Shown piece after piece: positions 13,943-19,880 of a stretch of 35,849 nucleotides of DNA; positions within the stretch are counted from its first letter, which is position 1, and each line of letters starts with the position of its first letter. The notes beneath the pieces were generated by a model. It searched no databases. It saw only the letters and a list, made by a program, of their open reading frames with translations, and was not told the DNA's origin. The stretch is from a virus. Location: the IMG/VR virus record IMGVR_UViG_3300036830_000193, positions 1 through 35,849 of that record. One strand, 5' to 3'. A program made the position numbers and the translations under genes.

Positions 13943-14040
13943 TGTTCAGTTTCCGTATTGGCCGCCGCGTCACCCGCGCGTGCATCCGTCGCACCCGCCG
14001 ATCCGTCCGCCGCACCCGCCGCAACCTTCGCAACTGGTAA
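13942..14040 (+). CDS. 32-residue arginine-rich leaderless peptide
   Basis: ATG at 13942 opens a 32-codon gene with 13 Arg and no acidic residue. The middle repeats RRTRR-SV-RRTRR. There is no ribosome site; the promoter places the mRNA start at the ATG. Arginine-rich peptides of this size bind RNA or DNA (for example the N-terminal arginine-rich motif of lambdoid antitermination protein N); whether this one does is inference. It may alternatively be a translated leader for the clamp gene. A truncated second copy without a start lies at 14280-14348. Confidence 0.6.
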   Translation: MFSFRIGRRVTRACIRRTRRSVRRTRRNLRNW

Positions 14041-14095
14041 AGGAAAAACGTCATGACTGTCACGATCAGCACCGTTAACACCGAAAACGCGTCCG
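13972..14095 (+). repeat. 124-bp direct repeat, copy A
   Basis: Identical to 14280-14403 except one base (G at 14050, A at 14358). It holds the last 22 codons of the Arg-rich peptide, the ribosome site and the first 14 codons of the sliding clamp reading frame. In this copy the frame continues into a different, zinc-binding sequence. Confidence 0.95.
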
Positions 14096-14205
14096 TCCTG
14101 TGGCCATGCCATGGATGTAGCGACAGGCTCCCGCTAGACCAACTATTCGGCGCCGATACGTGGACACCGCTGTGCTCCGCATGTGTCGCCGAGATGGAAG
14201 ACTGA
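14053..14205 (+). CDS. 50-residue chimeric zinc-binding protein
   Basis: ATG at 14053 (AAAGGA upstream) encodes 50 residues. Residues 1-14 are identical to the N-terminus of the sliding clamp, because this stretch lies in the 124-bp repeat. Residues 18-50 carry two Cys pairs, PCHGC and LCSAC, separated by about 22 residues, a small zinc-ribbon pattern, ending in acidic EMED. It seems to be a small gene inserted at the clamp start, gaining its start signals from the duplication. Function unknown; a terminator-like hairpin follows. Confidence 0.65.
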   Translation: MTVTISTVNTENASVLWPCHGCSDRLPLDQLFGADTWTPLCSACVAEMED

Positions 14206-14211
14206 GCCGAA

Positions 14212-14229
14212 ACACCCCTTTCGGGGTGT
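14212..14229 (+). terminator. Hairpin after the chimeric zinc gene
   Basis: ACACCCC-TTTC-GGGGTGT, a 7-bp perfect stem with a 4-base loop, starts six bases after the stop codon. No U tract follows, so it may only partly stop transcription into the clamp gene. Confidence 0.6.
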
Positions 14230-14279
14230 CTGTCAGGTAGCCCCCTGGCACCGATGAGGCAGGCATATCCACTTATCCG

Positions 14280-14403
14280 ACCCGCGCGTGCATCCGTCGC
14301 ACCCGCCGATCCGTCCGCCGCACCCGCCGCAACCTTCGCAACTGGTAAAGGAAAAACATCATGACTGTCACGATCAGCACCGTTAACACCGAAAACGCGT
14401 CCG
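14280..14403 (+). repeat. 124-bp direct repeat, copy B
   Basis: Second copy, 308 bp from copy A with one mismatch. Here the Arg-rich frame lacks a start codon and is a relic, while the clamp frame continues normally from 14361. The boundaries are sharp (13972/14280 and 14095/14403). Confidence 0.95.
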
Positions 14404-15524
14404 CGACTGTCGCGCTCGACACCCGCGACCTGTACACCGCACTCGTCGGAATCGACCGGTTGCTCGTTCGGCGGCCGTTCAACCCTGTCAACCCGGTGAT
14501 TGGCGGCATGCTCATCGAATCAACCGGCGAACAGGTGGTGCTGTCCACATTCGACTACAGCACCCACGTGCGGTACGTCGCGCCGGTCGCCGGTGACGCG
14601 TTCCGGGTGCTGGTCGACGCCCGGTCGCTGCTCAAAGTGATCCGCACCCACGGGCGCAAGCTCACCGATCGCACCGTGCTGGAGACCAGCGACGGCAGCA
14701 CGCTCACCGTACGGCAGGGTGCCTCATCGGCAACGCTGACGCTGCTGCCCATCGAGGACATGCCCGCGCGGCCGCCCATCACCTCGGCGTACCGGACGGT
14801 CGAGGGGCCCGCGTTCAGCGCTGCCGTTGCCCGCGTCGTCACGGCAGCCGGGCGTGATGACACGCTGCCCGCGCTCACCGGCGTGCTCGCCCACCACCCG
14901 GCGGGTCGCCTCGAGCTGGCCGCCACCGACCGTTTCAAGCTGGCGGTCGACCAGGTCGCCACCGAGGGCAGCGACACCACGATCCCCGACGTGCTGTGGC
15001 CTGCGGCAACGCTGGTGAAGACCCTGAAGGCGTTCGGGGCGAAGCATGGCACCGTTGGCCTGCACGCCGACCTGGGCGGCTACACCGCGCGGATCGGCTG
15101 GTCGTGCGGTCGCTGGGCCGTGTTGACGCGTGCCATCGATGCGGAGTTCCCGCGCTACAGGAAGTTGATTCCGACCGAGGCCACCCACGTGCTGCGTTTC
15201 GACCGCGACGCTCTGCTGGCCGTCGCGGTGGGTGCCGGTAAAGCACACGACATCACGTTCACTGTCGACGGCTCAACCGCAGTTGTGGAGTACGCGAGCG
15301 GCTACGACGCGACCTCGACCACCAGCATCACGGTGGAACGGCTCGAGGGCATGGGCGCGTTTCGCTGGGCGTTCACGCCGAGCTACCTGGTGGACGTTCT
15401 CAAGCTGCTCGCCAGCGGCCCGGTCACTGTATCCGCCACCACGCCCACCAGGCCGTTCGTGTTCCGCGTAGACGACCAGCCCGATTTCCTGGCGCTGGTC
15501 ATGCCGGTGCGACTGGCCAGCTAG
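14361..15524 (+). CDS. dnaN: DNA polymerase III beta subunit (sliding clamp)
   Basis: A 387-residue clamp, close to the bacterial length of about 370-400. The three-domain pattern is visible: the first domain with VLSTFDYSTHVRYV and VLVDARSLLKVIRTHG; the second with FSAAVARVVTAAGRDDTLPALTGVLAHH and LELAATDRFKLAVDQV (the ATDRYRLA motif); the third with FPRYRKLIPTE and TPSYLVDVLKLLASGPVTV, ending LVMPVRL as in bacterial clamps. It should ring DNA and tether a polymerase. No phage polymerase was found in this window, so it may recruit a host enzyme. The ribosome site AAAGGA is shared with the duplicated copy upstream. Confidence 0.93.
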   Translation: MTVTISTVNTENASATVALDTRDLYTALVGIDRLLVRRPFNPVNPVIGGMLIESTGEQVVLSTFDYSTHVRYVAPVAGDAFRVLVDARSLLKVIRTHGRKLTDRTVLETSDGSTLTVRQGASSATLTLLPIEDMPARPPITSAYRTVEGPAFSAAVARVVTAAGRDDTLPALTGVLAHHPAGRLELAATDRFKLAVDQVATEGSDTTIPDVLWPAATLVKTLKAFGAKHGTVGLHADLGGYTARIGWSCGRWAVLTRAIDAEFPRYRKLIPTEATHVLRFDRDALLAVAVGAGKAHDITFTVDGSTAVVEYASGYDATSTTSITVERLEGMGAFRWAFTPSYLVDVLKLLASGPVTVSATTPTRPFVFRVDDQPDFLALVMPVRLAS

Positions 15525-15533
15525 CCAGCTCGC

Positions 15534-15563
15534 AACGCGCCCGGTCAAACGGCCGGGCGCGTT
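15534..15563. terminator. Bidirectional terminator between clamp and HNH genes
   Basis: AACGCGCCCGG and CCGGGCGCGTT (15534-15544, 15553-15563) form an 11-bp stem with an 8-base loop, followed on the plus strand by CCTTTGT. It lies between two converging genes and overlaps the last codons of the HNH gene. Confidence 0.75.
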
Positions 15564-15880
15564 CCTTTGTGCCGGTTGCATCTCGCACAAAGAACCGCCA
15601 GGTTGCTCGGCTCATAGGCGAGCTCGGGGTGGTGGGCGCGCGGCTTGATGTGGTCGGCGGTGAGCTGGCCGGGCGTTACCGGGTGCGGGTCACGCTGCCA
15701 GCCCGGACATGTCCAGCCGTTGGCCGCCACCCACTCGTCGATGAGACTCGAACGCGCCTGCTCATAGCGCCAACCCAGCCCGCGCCGGTGCCTGTTCTGT
15801 TGCGGACCTTTCGCCGGATGGGCCGGGCATCGGGAGTTGGGCGACGGCCGGCCGCAGACCAGGCACGGTTTATTGGCCAT
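15545..15880 (-). CDS. HNH endonuclease
   Basis: A 111-residue HNH nuclease. Zinc pairs are Cys6-x2-Cys9 (CLVC) and a later CARC, and the catalytic block is LTADHIKPRAHHPELAYEPSNLAVLCARCNRHKG, matching the DHI...NL..LC..CN.xKG pattern. Start ATG at 15880 (a TTG at 15889 is the alternative), with GAGAGG upstream. HNH proteins of this type in cos phages work with the terminase to cut genome ends, or act as homing nucleases. Here it stands against its neighbours' direction in the plus-strand cassette and about 4.7 kb from the terminase genes. Confidence 0.88.
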   Translation of the reverse strand: MANKPCLVCGRPSPNSRCPAHPAKGPQQNRHRRGLGWRYEQARSSLIDEWVAANGWTCPGWQRDPHPVTPGQLTADHIKPRAHHPELAYEPSNLAVLCARCNRHKGTRPAV

Positions 15881-16094
15881 TGCGATCAAGGCCTCTCGTG
15901 ATGTCTACTGTAGTAGTCCGAGAACGTAGCCTCTGAAAGGATCTTCGAACTAGGACGGCCGGCTCCGCCTCTGCCATCATCGCGTCGAAAGTAGCCTCAT
16001 CCGTCTCAAACTCATCATCAGTCTCGATCACCGACGAGATGATGCCAGCCTTGGCCGCCCACCCGGACGGCCGGGTGGAGCCGGATACGTTCAC
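15870..16094 (-). CDS. Doubtful acidic 74-residue reading frame upstream of HNH
   Basis: A GTG at 16094 opens a frame with an acidic centre (ETDDEFETDEATFDAMMAEAEP) and acceptable codon use for its first two thirds. The last part runs through the dyad at 15902-15919 and overlaps the HNH start, with poor codon use. No good ribosome site. It fills most of the 339-base gap between the HNH and Ku genes, which otherwise holds only the dyad and a CCACCCGG/CCGGGTGG hairpin at 16059-16078. Confidence 0.25.
   Translation of the reverse strand: MNVSGSTRPSGWAAKAGIISSVIETDDEFETDEATFDAMMAEAEPAVLVRRSFQRLRSRTTTVDITRGLDRNGQ
15902..15919. promoter_or_regulatory. Dyad operator, copy 3
   Basis: TGTCTAC-TGTA-GTAGTCC keeps the full left arm and core of the perfect dyad and differs at two bases on the right. 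It lies 22 bases upstream of the HNH start and about 300 bases upstream of Ku. A TACTGT -10-like box is present on the plus strand, but the nearest TTGCGA is 20 bases away and no start codon follows, so its main use may be control of the HNH gene. Confidence 0.65.
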
Positions 16095-16219
16095 CGTAAT
16101 GACCTGGACGATTGGTGTTCGTGGTCCAATCCGAACCCCCGCTGCCTGACCCCCGTGCCGTTTGCGTCGGCCCTGAATGCGACAGGGCTAGGCGCTGGCC
16201 ACACGGAAGGGCATTTCTC

Positions 16220-17038
16220 ATGATTCGCGCCATTTGGACCGGCACCATCAGCTACGGGCTGTTCAGCGTCCGGGTCAAGCTGCACCCCGCCACCCAGGAT
16301 CACGGAACCGAGCTGCACCGCACCCATGAGGGCTGTCTGCTGGGCAGCTACAGCGACGCCGGCCACCGGCTGAGCCAAGTCATGGTCTGTAAAGACTGCG
16401 GCGAGCCGGTGCCGTACGCGGAGCAGGGCAACGTGTTCGTCGACGCCGACGGCACCACGCACCCGTTGAGCCGCGACGACATGGCCAGTCTGCCGGCCGA
16501 CAAGTCGCGGTCGCTGGATCTGGTTGAGTTCGTAGACGCCAGCGAGATTGACCCGCTGCGCCTGGCCGCCACGTATTTCATTCGGCCCGACTACCAGAAC
16601 ACGGGCCGCAAAAACCCGAAACCCAACGAGGGCTATCCGGTGCTGGTGGCGGCGCTCGAAAAGTCGGGCCGGGCGGCCATCGGGCGGATGGTGATGCGCT
16701 CGCGTGAACACCTGGTCGCGGTACTACCGCACGACGGTGGCCTGATCGCTCGCGTGGTTCTGTGGGCCGACCAGTTGCGCGCACCGGCGTTCGACGAGCC
16801 GGTCAACCCGCCGGTGGTGGAGCTCTCCACCGAGCACGTTGACCAGGCTGTCGCGCTGATCGATGCACTCAGCGTGCCGTTCGACGCGGGCCGCCATGAG
16901 GATCGGCGCGAAGCCGCGCTAACCGCCCTCATCGCGTCCAAGCGACCCCAACCGGTCCCGGTCGAGGTTGCGGGTGCGACCGCGCAGATTCTGGACCTCA
17001 CAGCCAAGCTGAACGTGCGTGCGGCCGTGGCCGGATAG
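16220..17038 (+). CDS. ku: Ku protein (non-homologous end joining)
   Basis: A 272-residue bacterial-type Ku. The N-terminus IRAIWTGTISYGLFSVRVKLH and the blocks ELHRTHEGCLLGSY, SRSLDLVEFVDASEIDPL, TYFIRPDY, YPVLVAALEKSGRAAIGRMVMRSREHLVAVLP and LIARVVLWADQLR follow the Ku core fold. Start ATG 16220 with GGAAGGG upstream fits the family N-terminus; an upstream extension to 16112 does not. Ku dimers ring DNA ends and recruit ligase D. A small insert with Cys-x2-Cys (CKDCGEPVP) is present near residue 57. Mycobacteriophages Omega and Corndog are known to carry Ku, thought to help close genome ends with a host ligase. Confidence 0.92.
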   Translation: MIRAIWTGTISYGLFSVRVKLHPATQDHGTELHRTHEGCLLGSYSDAGHRLSQVMVCKDCGEPVPYAEQGNVFVDADGTTHPLSRDDMASLPADKSRSLDLVEFVDASEIDPLRLAATYFIRPDYQNTGRKNPKPNEGYPVLVAALEKSGRAAIGRMVMRSREHLVAVLPHDGGLIARVVLWADQLRAPAFDEPVNPPVVELSTEHVDQAVALIDALSVPFDAGRHEDRREAALTALIASKRPQPVPVEVAGATAQILDLTAKLNVRAAVAG

Positions 17039-17054
17039 GGGAGCCCACCCACCG

Positions 17055-17081
17055 CCGCGCCGGAGCAACACTCCGGCGCGG
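17055..17081 (+). terminator. Hairpin after ku
   Basis: CCGCGCCGGAG and CTCCGGCGCGG form a perfect 11-bp stem with a CAACA loop, 16 bases after the ku stop. No U tract. It separates ku from the HTH gene. Confidence 0.65.
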
Positions 17082-17108
17082 TGTCACGCTAGGAGGAGAA
17101 CCGGCGCC

Positions 17109-17402
17109 ATGTGTACCGTCATAGACATGCCTGACCGAGCGGCACAGTCCGCGCTGTTGACCGAGCTGCGGGCCATCAAAGCCGAACTGGACCGGTATGC
17201 GCCGATCGTCGAACAGCTGACCGAACGCAAGATTGAGATTGTGCAACGCCTGTTCGATCCGGCGATCTCCGGCACCCACGCGCCGACCGCCGAGATGGCC
17301 GAGATTCTGGGCGTCATCCGCCAGCGCATCTATGCGATCCGCGACGGCCGCAAAGTGCAGCGGCGGTTGATGGCCGAGTACCGGGCTAAAACCGGCGCCT
17401 AG
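17109..17402 (+). CDS. Helix-turn-helix protein, candidate regulator of the cassette
   Basis: A 97-residue protein from ATG 17109 (AGGAGG about 12 bases upstream) or 91 residues from ATG 17127. The first half is a helical hairpin (LLTELRAIKAELDRYAPIVEQLTERKIEIVQRL). The second half, TAEMAEILGVIRQRIYAIRDGRKVQRRL, fits a helix-turn-helix with recognition helix RQRIYAIRDG. A degenerate copy of the dyad (17110-17127) overlaps the start region, and TACCGT stands exactly 7 bases before ATG 17127, as at the leaderless promoters. This makes it a candidate autoregulated repressor of the dyad sites; inference only. Confidence 0.7.
   Translation: MCTVIDMPDRAAQSALLTELRAIKAELDRYAPIVEQLTERKIEIVQRLFDPAISGTHAPTAEMAEILGVIRQRIYAIRDGRKVQRRLMAEYRAKTGA
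17110..17127 (+). promoter_or_regulatory. Degenerate dyad operator, copy 4
   Basis: TGTGTACCGTCATAGACA matches the perfect dyad at 14 of 18 positions and keeps the -10-like TACCGT with a 7-base gap to an ATG. No TTGnnn is found at the right distance; an AGGAGG lies there instead. Confidence 0.4.
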
Positions 17403-17526
17403 CCCACCAGGTGCGGGCGTTGTGCCACCAGGACTGCTCCCGGCGCAACCGGGCCAGCACTTCGGCCCGCAGCAGGCAGTGAGCGCACTGGCATCCCCGC
17501 CAGTGCGCTCTACCGCGTCTGGGCAT
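17386..17526 (-). CDS. 46-residue Cys/Trp/Arg-rich protein downstream of the protease
   Basis: ATG at 17526, four bases after the sedolisin stop, opens 46 codons with good third-position GC. It contains CQCAHC near residue 12 and a basic aromatic tail (SWWHNARTWWARRRF). The gene overlaps the end of the converging HTH gene by 17 bases and contains a perfect hairpin. It may be a small metal-binding or membrane-active peptide; no family recognised. Confidence 0.45.
   Translation of the reverse strand: MPRRGRAHWRGCQCAHCLLRAEVLARLRREQSWWHNARTWWARRRF
17481..17510. terminator. Bidirectional hairpin between converging genes
   Basis: GAGCGCACTGGC and GCCAGTGCGCTC are a perfect 12-bp inverted repeat with a 6-base loop, between the HTH gene and the sedolisin gene. 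No U tract on either strand. It would lie within the 46-residue gene if that gene is real. Confidence 0.65.
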
Positions 17527-17529
17527 CGA

Positions 17530-18666
17530 TCAGTTGAACCCGTGCTCGGTCAGCCACGCGGCGCTGACCGTGGCCAGCTGCTTGAGCAGGGCCGCCAGCG
17601 CGACGTCAGCCGGGTCGGTGTCGACGCCCCCGGCCGGTGGGGTGGTGACCGGCGGCGGGGACGCCACGGTGCCGCTCAGCACGGCGTACAGCTTGCCGAA
17701 GTCGACCACGCCCCACCCGGACACGTCATCCTTGCCGGGGCCGGCCTTGTAGCCCCCGTTGTTGCCGACCGTCACGTCGAAGCAGATGCTCGGATTCGCC
17801 GCGATCGTGGCCAGCAGGTCGAACGGCCGGCCCAACAACTGGATCAGCACGGCGCACATGCCGGCGTACAGCGGGGCGACCGCGCTGGTCCCGCCGATCA
17901 CCCCAGACTGCCCGTCCACCACCACTTTGTACCCGGTAACCGGGTCGGCGTTGCCGGCTACGTCCGGCACGGTGCGGCCCGGGAAGAAGCCGGACACACC
18001 GCCACCGGTGGCGTCGTTGGTCGGATTGTCATTCCACACCACCTCGGACGCGCGGCTCCCGGACGCGTCGAGCACCAGTCGGGTACCCCCACAACCCACA
18101 ACGCTCGGGTCCGACGCCGGGTAGTCGGCCACGTTCTGACGGGTGCCGTCACGCGATCCGGCGTCACCGGAGGCGGCGAACACGGTGACACCCTTGGCCT
18201 TGGCGGCGGCGAACGCGGCGGCGAACGCCTTGACGGTCGACGGCGACCAGGACGACTCGGGGCCGCCCCAGCTGATGGTAATGACCTGGCAGCCGTCGCC
18301 GACCGCCTGGTTGATCGCCGCCAAGAACCCGGCATCGGTGTTGGGGCTGAAATACACCCGCTGTTTGGCGCCCGGCGCCACCAGGCCGATCACCTCGACG
18401 TCCAGGGCGACCTCGCCGTCGGCGCCGTCCGGGCCGTCCGACTGCGGCGAGCCCCCGGCCACGCCGACGACGGTGACCGTGGTCGGGTCGAGCCCCATCG
18501 CGGTCAGGTCGGCCGCATTGAGGCCACCGCCCAGCTCGATCACCCCGACGGTCACACCGGCGCCGGTGGCCGAGTCGACCGGGCAGCCGTAGGCCCGGGC
18601 CACGTCGCGGGCCGAGTAGCCCGACGCGGCGGCGTGCGGCCGTCGCAGGTAGGTGTTCCGGCTCAT
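17530..18666 (-). CDS. Sedolisin (S53) serine-carboxyl protease, catalytic domain only
   Basis: A 378-residue protein, start ATG 18666 with AGGAG five bases upstream. It carries the whole sedolisin/kumamolisin set: Glu85-x3-Asp89 (GEVALDVEV), the SWGGPE strand (132-137), oxyanion Asp168 (AASGDAGS), catalytic Ser261 (GGTSAVAP), and a calcium-site ending (FDVTVGNNGGYKAGPG, then DVSGWGVVDF). Sedolisins normally have a large N-terminal propeptide and a signal peptide; neither is present. A Pro-rich linker (335-350) leads to a helical tail. It should cut proteins, best at acid pH. It has its own transcription unit behind two terminators. Target unknown: host wall proteins, virion processing or lysis are options. 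Confidence 0.9.
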   Translation of the reverse strand: MSRNTYLRRPHAAASGYSARDVARAYGCPVDSATGAGVTVGVIELGGGLNAADLTAMGLDPTTVTVVGVAGGSPQSDGPDGADGEVALDVEVIGLVAPGAKQRVYFSPNTDAGFLAAINQAVGDGCQVITISWGGPESSWSPSTVKAFAAAFAAAKAKGVTVFAASGDAGSRDGTRQNVADYPASDPSVVGCGGTRLVLDASGSRASEVVWNDNPTNDATGGGVSGFFPGRTVPDVAGNADPVTGYKVVVDGQSGVIGGTSAVAPLYAGMCAVLIQLLGRPFDLLATIAANPSICFDVTVGNNGGYKAGPGKDDVSGWGVVDFGKLYAVLSGTVASPPPVTTPPAGGVDTDPADVALAALLKQLATVSAAWLTEHGFN

Positions 18667-18687
18667 GTCATCTCCTGGGGAAGCGGG

Positions 18688-18741
18688 CCCCGGCGACAGG
18701 CGGCATTGAGTCGAGGTCACGCCACGCAGCTGTCGCCGGGG
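18688..18741 (-). other. Long inverted repeat in the protease leader
   Basis: CCCCGGCGACAG and CTGTCGCCGGGG are a perfect 12-bp inverted repeat with a 30-base loop, ending 22 bases before the protease start. In RNA it would form a stable hairpin just upstream of the ribosome site and could regulate expression. No clear promoter was seen between it and the terminators. Confidence 0.6.
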
Positions 18742-18754
18742 GTCACGGGGCATG

Positions 18755-18786
18755 AAAAAACCCCGGACGACTCGACTCGCCCGGGG
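18755..18786 (-). terminator. Intrinsic terminator, second of a tandem pair
   Basis: On the minus strand CCCCGG pairs with CCGGGG across a 14-base loop, followed at once by six U residues (18760-18755). Confidence 0.85.
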
Positions 18787-18827
18787 CAAAAAGAAACGCC
18801 CGAACCGGGGGATAACAGGTTCGGGCG
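18787..18827 (-). terminator. Intrinsic terminator, first of a tandem pair
   Basis: CGCCCGAACC and GGTTCGGGCG (10-bp perfect stem, 11-base loop) are followed on the minus strand by UUUCUUUUUG. Together with the next hairpin it closes the early operon and isolates the protease gene. Confidence 0.9.
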
Positions 18828-18875
18828 ATACGACTAGACGATGGCAATGTAGAGCGTTCGCCTGGGGATATGCAA

Positions 18876-19067
18876 CTAACCGGCGTCGTGAATGATGCGC
18901 ACCTCGCCGTGCTCGCGGATCAGGTCCTCCCAGGGCAGCCCCGGGAACGGGTCACCGATCAGCCGCCAGAGATGACCTTGGCGCTGCCAGACATCCCCGT
19001 CGGAGTCCAGCAACGCCGACCCGTCGGCCGGCTGGCGCGGCACCCAATGGAAGCCCTCCACGCTCAC
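18876..19067 (-). CDS. 63-residue hypothetical protein, last gene of the early operon
   Basis: Starts with GTG at 19067 overlapping the upstream stop (GTGA). The sequence is rich in Trp and Asp: EGFHWVPRQPADGSALLDSDGDVWQRQGHLWRLIGD, then EDLIREHGEVRIIHDAG. It looks like a small beta-domain protein. No family recognised. Two terminators follow about 50 bases downstream. Confidence 0.7.
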   Translation of the reverse strand: MSVEGFHWVPRQPADGSALLDSDGDVWQRQGHLWRLIGDPFPGLPWEDLIREHGEVRIIHDAG

Positions 19068-19840
19068 GGCGTGACCACCTCGCTGATTAGATTGAGCACA
19101 TCCCCCACCCGGTAGAGCGGCTCACGGGGCCGGTCCGGGTGTGGCGGGTGCGGGGTCAGTTTCCCCCGGTGCGCCAACCCTCGGATCATCGAGGCGGTCA
19201 GCTCTGTCTTCAACAGGCCCGGCAGCGCCCGCGACATCTCGGCGGCCGTCAACAGCTGGTCTTCGGCGGCCTCCAGGAGCCAACGCCTGCGGACCTCCAC
19301 CTCGTAAACGGCCGCGCACTGCCGGCACGACACGTCGCTGGCCTTCGGGTGCGCGTACAGGTCGGCGGTGCACTCGTCGCACGGGCCGGCGTAAACCAGT
19401 TGCAGCGGCTTGTCCACCGCCCGCTGACCCTGGATCACGCAGTAGCCGACCTCATCGGCTAGGTCCCCGGCGTACCCGGCGACCTGGATCTGGTCCAGGT
19501 AGGCGAGCAGGCATTGCGCCGCCGCCAGCGCACGAACCGGGGCCGGCCCGGCAAACAGGCCGGTCGCGCCCACCAGCCGGTGCGCCCAGTGGGCCAGCGT
19601 GTCGGCCAGCTTGTCCCGGGCCCGCATGGGGCCCAGCCGCAGCGGCAGCGGCCGCTCGGTGGACCGTCCGTCCGAATCCCCGATGTGGTCGAGCCGCATG
19701 ATCGTGACATCCAAGTCGTCGAGCAGTGCCCGGACCGCCCACAGGTCGCGCCGCAGCAGCCGCAGGCAGGTGGCGCAGAGGAAGCCGGCGCGTGTCGGGC
19801 GATCACAGGCCGGCGCCAGGCAGATCGAGGTGTTGCTGAT
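19064..19840 (-). CDS. Zinc-ribbon and winged-helix DNA-binding protein, apparent ATC start
   Basis: The reading frame has a 5-prime zinc motif (CLAPAC, then FLCATC) with no ATG, GTG or TTG before it after the in-frame TAA at 19864-19862. GGAGG stands five bases before an ATC at 19840, the likely start, giving 258 residues. The first conventional start, TTG at 19714, would remove the zinc motif. A second zinc ribbon lies in the middle (CDECTADLY...CRQC), and the C-terminal part (LLTAAEMSRALP, ASMIRGLAHRGKLTPH, LYRVGDVLNLI) fits a winged helix-turn-helix. It resembles actinophage zinc/HTH proteins of the early region and may regulate transcription or bind replication DNA. Confidence 0.75.
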   Translation of the reverse strand: MSNTSICLAPACDRPTRAGFLCATCLRLLRRDLWAVRALLDDLDVTIMRLDHIGDSDGRSTERPLPLRLGPMRARDKLADTLAHWAHRLVGATGLFAGPAPVRALAAAQCLLAYLDQIQVAGYAGDLADEVGYCVIQGQRAVDKPLQLVYAGPCDECTADLYAHPKASDVSCRQCAAVYEVEVRRRWLLEAAEDQLLTAAEMSRALPGLLKTELTASMIRGLAHRGKLTPHPPHPDRPREPLYRVGDVLNLISEVVTP

Positions 19841-19880
19841 CGTGACCTCCGGGGGAGCGGGTTACGCTGATCGCGTCCAC

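Noticed and set aside
14280-14348. Second copy of the Arg-rich peptide as a gene
   Set aside because: The copy lacks any start codon in frame and is only the duplicated 3-prime part.
16112-16219. Ku extension to 16112
   Set aside because: Ku family proteins begin at the MIRAIW-type strand, and the ribosome site GGAAGGG precedes the ATG at 16220.
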